From: Pelotomaculum schinkii
GTDB taxonomy: Bacteria; Bacillota; Desulfotomaculia; Desulfotomaculales; Pelotomaculaceae
Assembly: GCF_004369205.1 (NCBI RefSeq)
Contig: NZ_QFGA01000002.1
Location: 1-64,000, forward strand
Direction of reading: 5' to 3'
DNA: 64,000 nt
Every line of letters starts with the position of its first letter. The stretch's first letter is position 1. The position numbers were made by a program, and so were the translations under genes. Below are positions 62,454 through 64,000 of this stretch, piece by piece. Below the pieces are notes generated by a model that saw nothing but the letters and a program-made list of their open reading frames with translations, was not told the DNA's origin and made no database searches.

Positions 62454-62978
62454 ATGCATCTGGAAAGAAAGAACATTATAGACTGGGGCGTCACACTGGT
62501 TTTTGCCGTTCTGCTTGCCCTGGGTATACGCGCCTACGTAGCGGAAGCCAGGTGGATCCCTTCTGAATCCATGCTGCCCACCTTGAAAATTGGCGACCGG
62601 CTGATTATTGATAAGGTTTCATTCCATTTTAGCGGTATCAGCAGGGGTGACATGATAGTATTCGAGGCGCCCCCCGCAAGCAAGCTGGACGAGGTCCTGA
62701 TTAAGAGAGTTATCGGCCTGCCCGGCGACACCGTTGCTATAAAGAATGGGATTGTCTACATCAACGGCGCCCCCCTGGACGAACCATATGAACTGGAAAA
62801 ACCCAGAGACGATTATAAGGCTATAACCGTACCGGAAAACAGCCTTTTTGTGATGGGTGACAACCGCAACAAAAGTTACGACAGCAGGTTTTGGGGTGTG
62901 GTGCCGGAGGAACTCATCATCGGCAAGGCCGTGGCAAGGTTTTACCCATTTTCCAGCGCCACTTTTTTTACCCTGTAA
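62454..62978 (+). CDS. lepB: signal peptidase I
   Basis: 174 residues. One N-terminal membrane helix (WGVTLVFAVLLALGIRAYV); catalytic Ser in WIPSESMLPTL and Lys in LIKRVIGLPGD; GDNRNKSYDSRFWG is the box E signature. Removes signal peptides at the outer membrane face, including probably Tat signals. ATG with GGAGA upstream. Confidence 0.95.
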   Translation: MHLERKNIIDWGVTLVFAVLLALGIRAYVAEARWIPSESMLPTLKIGDRLIIDKVSFHFSGISRGDMIVFEAPPASKLDEVLIKRVIGLPGDTVAIKNGIVYINGAPLDEPYELEKPRDDYKAITVPENSLFVMGDNRNKSYDSRFWGVVPEELIIGKAVARFYPFSSATFFTL

Positions 62979-62998
62979 AAAGAAACGACCAGCTATAA

Positions 62999-63064
62999 GA
63001 GCCGGTTGTATACCGAGAATAAGACAAAGCTGGAACCTCTCGTATAAGCCGGCTTTGTTTTTTT
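62999..63064 (+). terminator. lepB terminator
   Basis: Long imperfect hairpin AGCCGGTTGTATACCGAGA with TCTCGTATAAGCCGGCT, then TTGTTTTTTTAT. Confidence 0.75.
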
Positions 63065-63109
63065 ATTACATTGTTTTGGAGACTTGTGCGAAAATGAACC
63101 AACCTTGAT

Positions 63110-63438
63110 TTTTCATCACATAATACCAATGAAAATGCATACTGGGGAGTGACCATGGGGAGACATATTTCACGTCATTTGCCTCCACCTGTCTCAACAA
63201 TATTGCTCGAAAAGGCTTGACTTGCGGGCTTGGGGTTAACCTGGGTGCGTTCCTTAGCGCATGCGTAGCTTAAAGTCAAAGCCAAAATAGCGCGTAGCTA
63301 CCGGATGGCTGTCTGTAGATGCGGTCGGTATGACGCTCTTGTTTCACAAATGGAGAATTGCGAAGAGAGCGGAGGATAACCCCAAGCCCACTACGCATGC
63401 GGCTTTTCGAAAACCAGCTAACAATGACCTTTACCATT
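63110..63438 (+). repeat. 300-bp repeat with inverted ends, copy 3
   Basis: Same orientation as copy 2 (42528-42838): ACTGGGGAGTGACCATGG at the left and GGCTTTTCGAAAACCAGC at the right, core TAGCTACCGGATGGCTGTC. It lacks about 20 bases after the left inverted repeat compared with copy 2. Fills the gap between lepB and the nitroreductase gene. Confidence 0.8.
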
Positions 63439-63482
63439 GTGTTTCTGCATGAATGCAGAAGAAGTAGAATTTGCACCTATCG

Positions 63483-64000
63483 TTACTTCTGCTCAAATCC
63501 GATCCAGCGGACTTTATTGTCCTTTCTGGGTGGCGCAGGTGGTTTCTGGTCCGGGTAACCGATAGGGATAACCGAGACAAGTTCCTTTCCCTCTATGCCC
63601 ATTACTTCGTTTATTTCGTCCTCCACGTGCTTGGGAGCAGTCATCCAGCAAGTTCCCAATCCCTCGGCCTTGGCCAGCAGCAGGATATTTTGAATCAAGG
63701 CTGCAGCGCTAATAAAACTGAGCAGCCTGCCTTGTTCATTTTGATACCTTTCGAGATTGTTCATTTCCGGGTGTATTTCAACAATTATCTTCGGTATGTA
63801 GACCAGCAGGATTACCGGGGCTCCGCCAAGGGTCCTAAAAAACTGCAGGGTAATGTTGACCATTTTCTCCGGGAATAACTTTTCAAGGTGCGGCTTAAAA
63901 TATTTATTGGTTTTGGCGATAGCCTCCACCAGTTTTTCTTTCTGTTCACCCCGCACGGCTACTATCTGCCAATTCTGCCTGTTGAGCGCCGACGGCGCCC
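63483..64000 (-). CDS. nitroreductase family protein (cut by window end)
   Basis: The visible C-terminal 172 residues continue in frame to the window edge; before MRGEQKEK the reading is APSALNRQNWQIVAV, the FMN-binding motif of nitroreductases, so the true start lies beyond 64000. Later marks are AAALIQNILLLAKAEGLGTCW and IPIGYPDQKP. FMN-dependent oxidoreductase of unknown substrate. Confidence 0.9.
   Translation of the reverse strand, partial: APSALNRQNWQIVAVRGEQKEKLVEAIAKTNKYFKPHLEKLFPEKMVNITLQFFRTLGGAPVILLVYIPKIIVEIHPEMNNLERYQNEQGRLLSFISAAALIQNILLLAKAEGLGTCWMTAPKHVEDEINEVMGIEGKELVSVIPIGYPDQKPPAPPRKDNKVRWIGFEQK

Overview
The window looks like chromosomal DNA of an anaerobic, spore-former-type Firmicute of the Peptococcaceae/Desulfotomaculum-Pelotomaculum kind (inference). 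The grounds are two selenocysteine formate dehydrogenases, a Tat-exported [NiFe] hydrogenase, a tungsten-type aldehyde oxidoreductase, a membrane pyrophosphatase, SLH-domain surface protein, strong GGAGG ribosome binding sites with frequent TTG/GTG starts, and moderate G+C. No rRNA, complete tRNA or CRISPR array was found.

Layout. 1-6.4 kb is an accessory scrapyard: an IS1595-like transposase fused to foreign sequence, a HEPN/MNT pair with a broken HEPN gene, a 160-bp direct repeat next to a tRNA 3' fragment, a frameshifted DUF3795 gene and an IS91-like element. 6.6-8.6 kb is a tungstate/molybdate transporter operon (tupB-tupC, no tupA) under a Moco/Tuco riboswitch on the minus strand. 9.1-11.1 kb is hppA. 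11.6-13.8 kb holds a 2-hydroxyacyl-CoA-dehydratase-related protein and a TPR protein.

14-36 kb is the core. It is a formate/hydrogen island: fdhE-tatA-tatC, Moco riboswitch, Sec-fdhA, Fe-S subunit, NrfD subunit; then hypA, an Mrp-like ATPase and a hydrogenase protease; then two tandem Moco riboswitches each with a terminator, fdhE2, a scar of a deleted fdhA, a second Fe-S/NrfD pair and a second Sec-fdhA; then a tRNA-Ser half, an integrase fragment, a duplicated copy of the tandem-riboswitch leader, and the hydrogenase small and large subunits with a third Fe-S/NrfD pair. Three catalytic modules therefore share one type of membrane electron-transfer module, and the hydrogenase, which needs no molybdopterin, sits behind a molybdopterin/tungstopterin riboswitch leader acquired by duplication. 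The likely physiology is formate and H2 oxidation or production at the outer face of the membrane exchanging electrons with the quinone pool or another membrane acceptor.

36-50 kb: tatA2, a holin-like membrane protein, cobT under a cobalamin riboswitch, an SLH/phosphodiester glycosidase protein, a radical SAM protein, ychF, a metallophosphoesterase, and a TPP-riboswitch operon thiD-cytX-thiM-thiE-HAD phosphatase. 50-64 kb: an unrecognised two-finger protein, a polysaccharide-deacetylase-like protein, a DUF2292 protein, murI, a tungsten aldehyde oxidoreductase translationally coupled to a class II aldolase, a hemerythrin, nadE, a Nudix protein, a histone-deacetylase-family protein, lepB and a nitroreductase cut by the window end.

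Two families of interspersed repeats recur: a 300-bp element with inverted ends (about 11.3, 42.5 and 63.1 kb) and a 135-bp element (about 6.4, 41.2 and 49.8 kb, with fragments at 12.9 and 22.6 kb).
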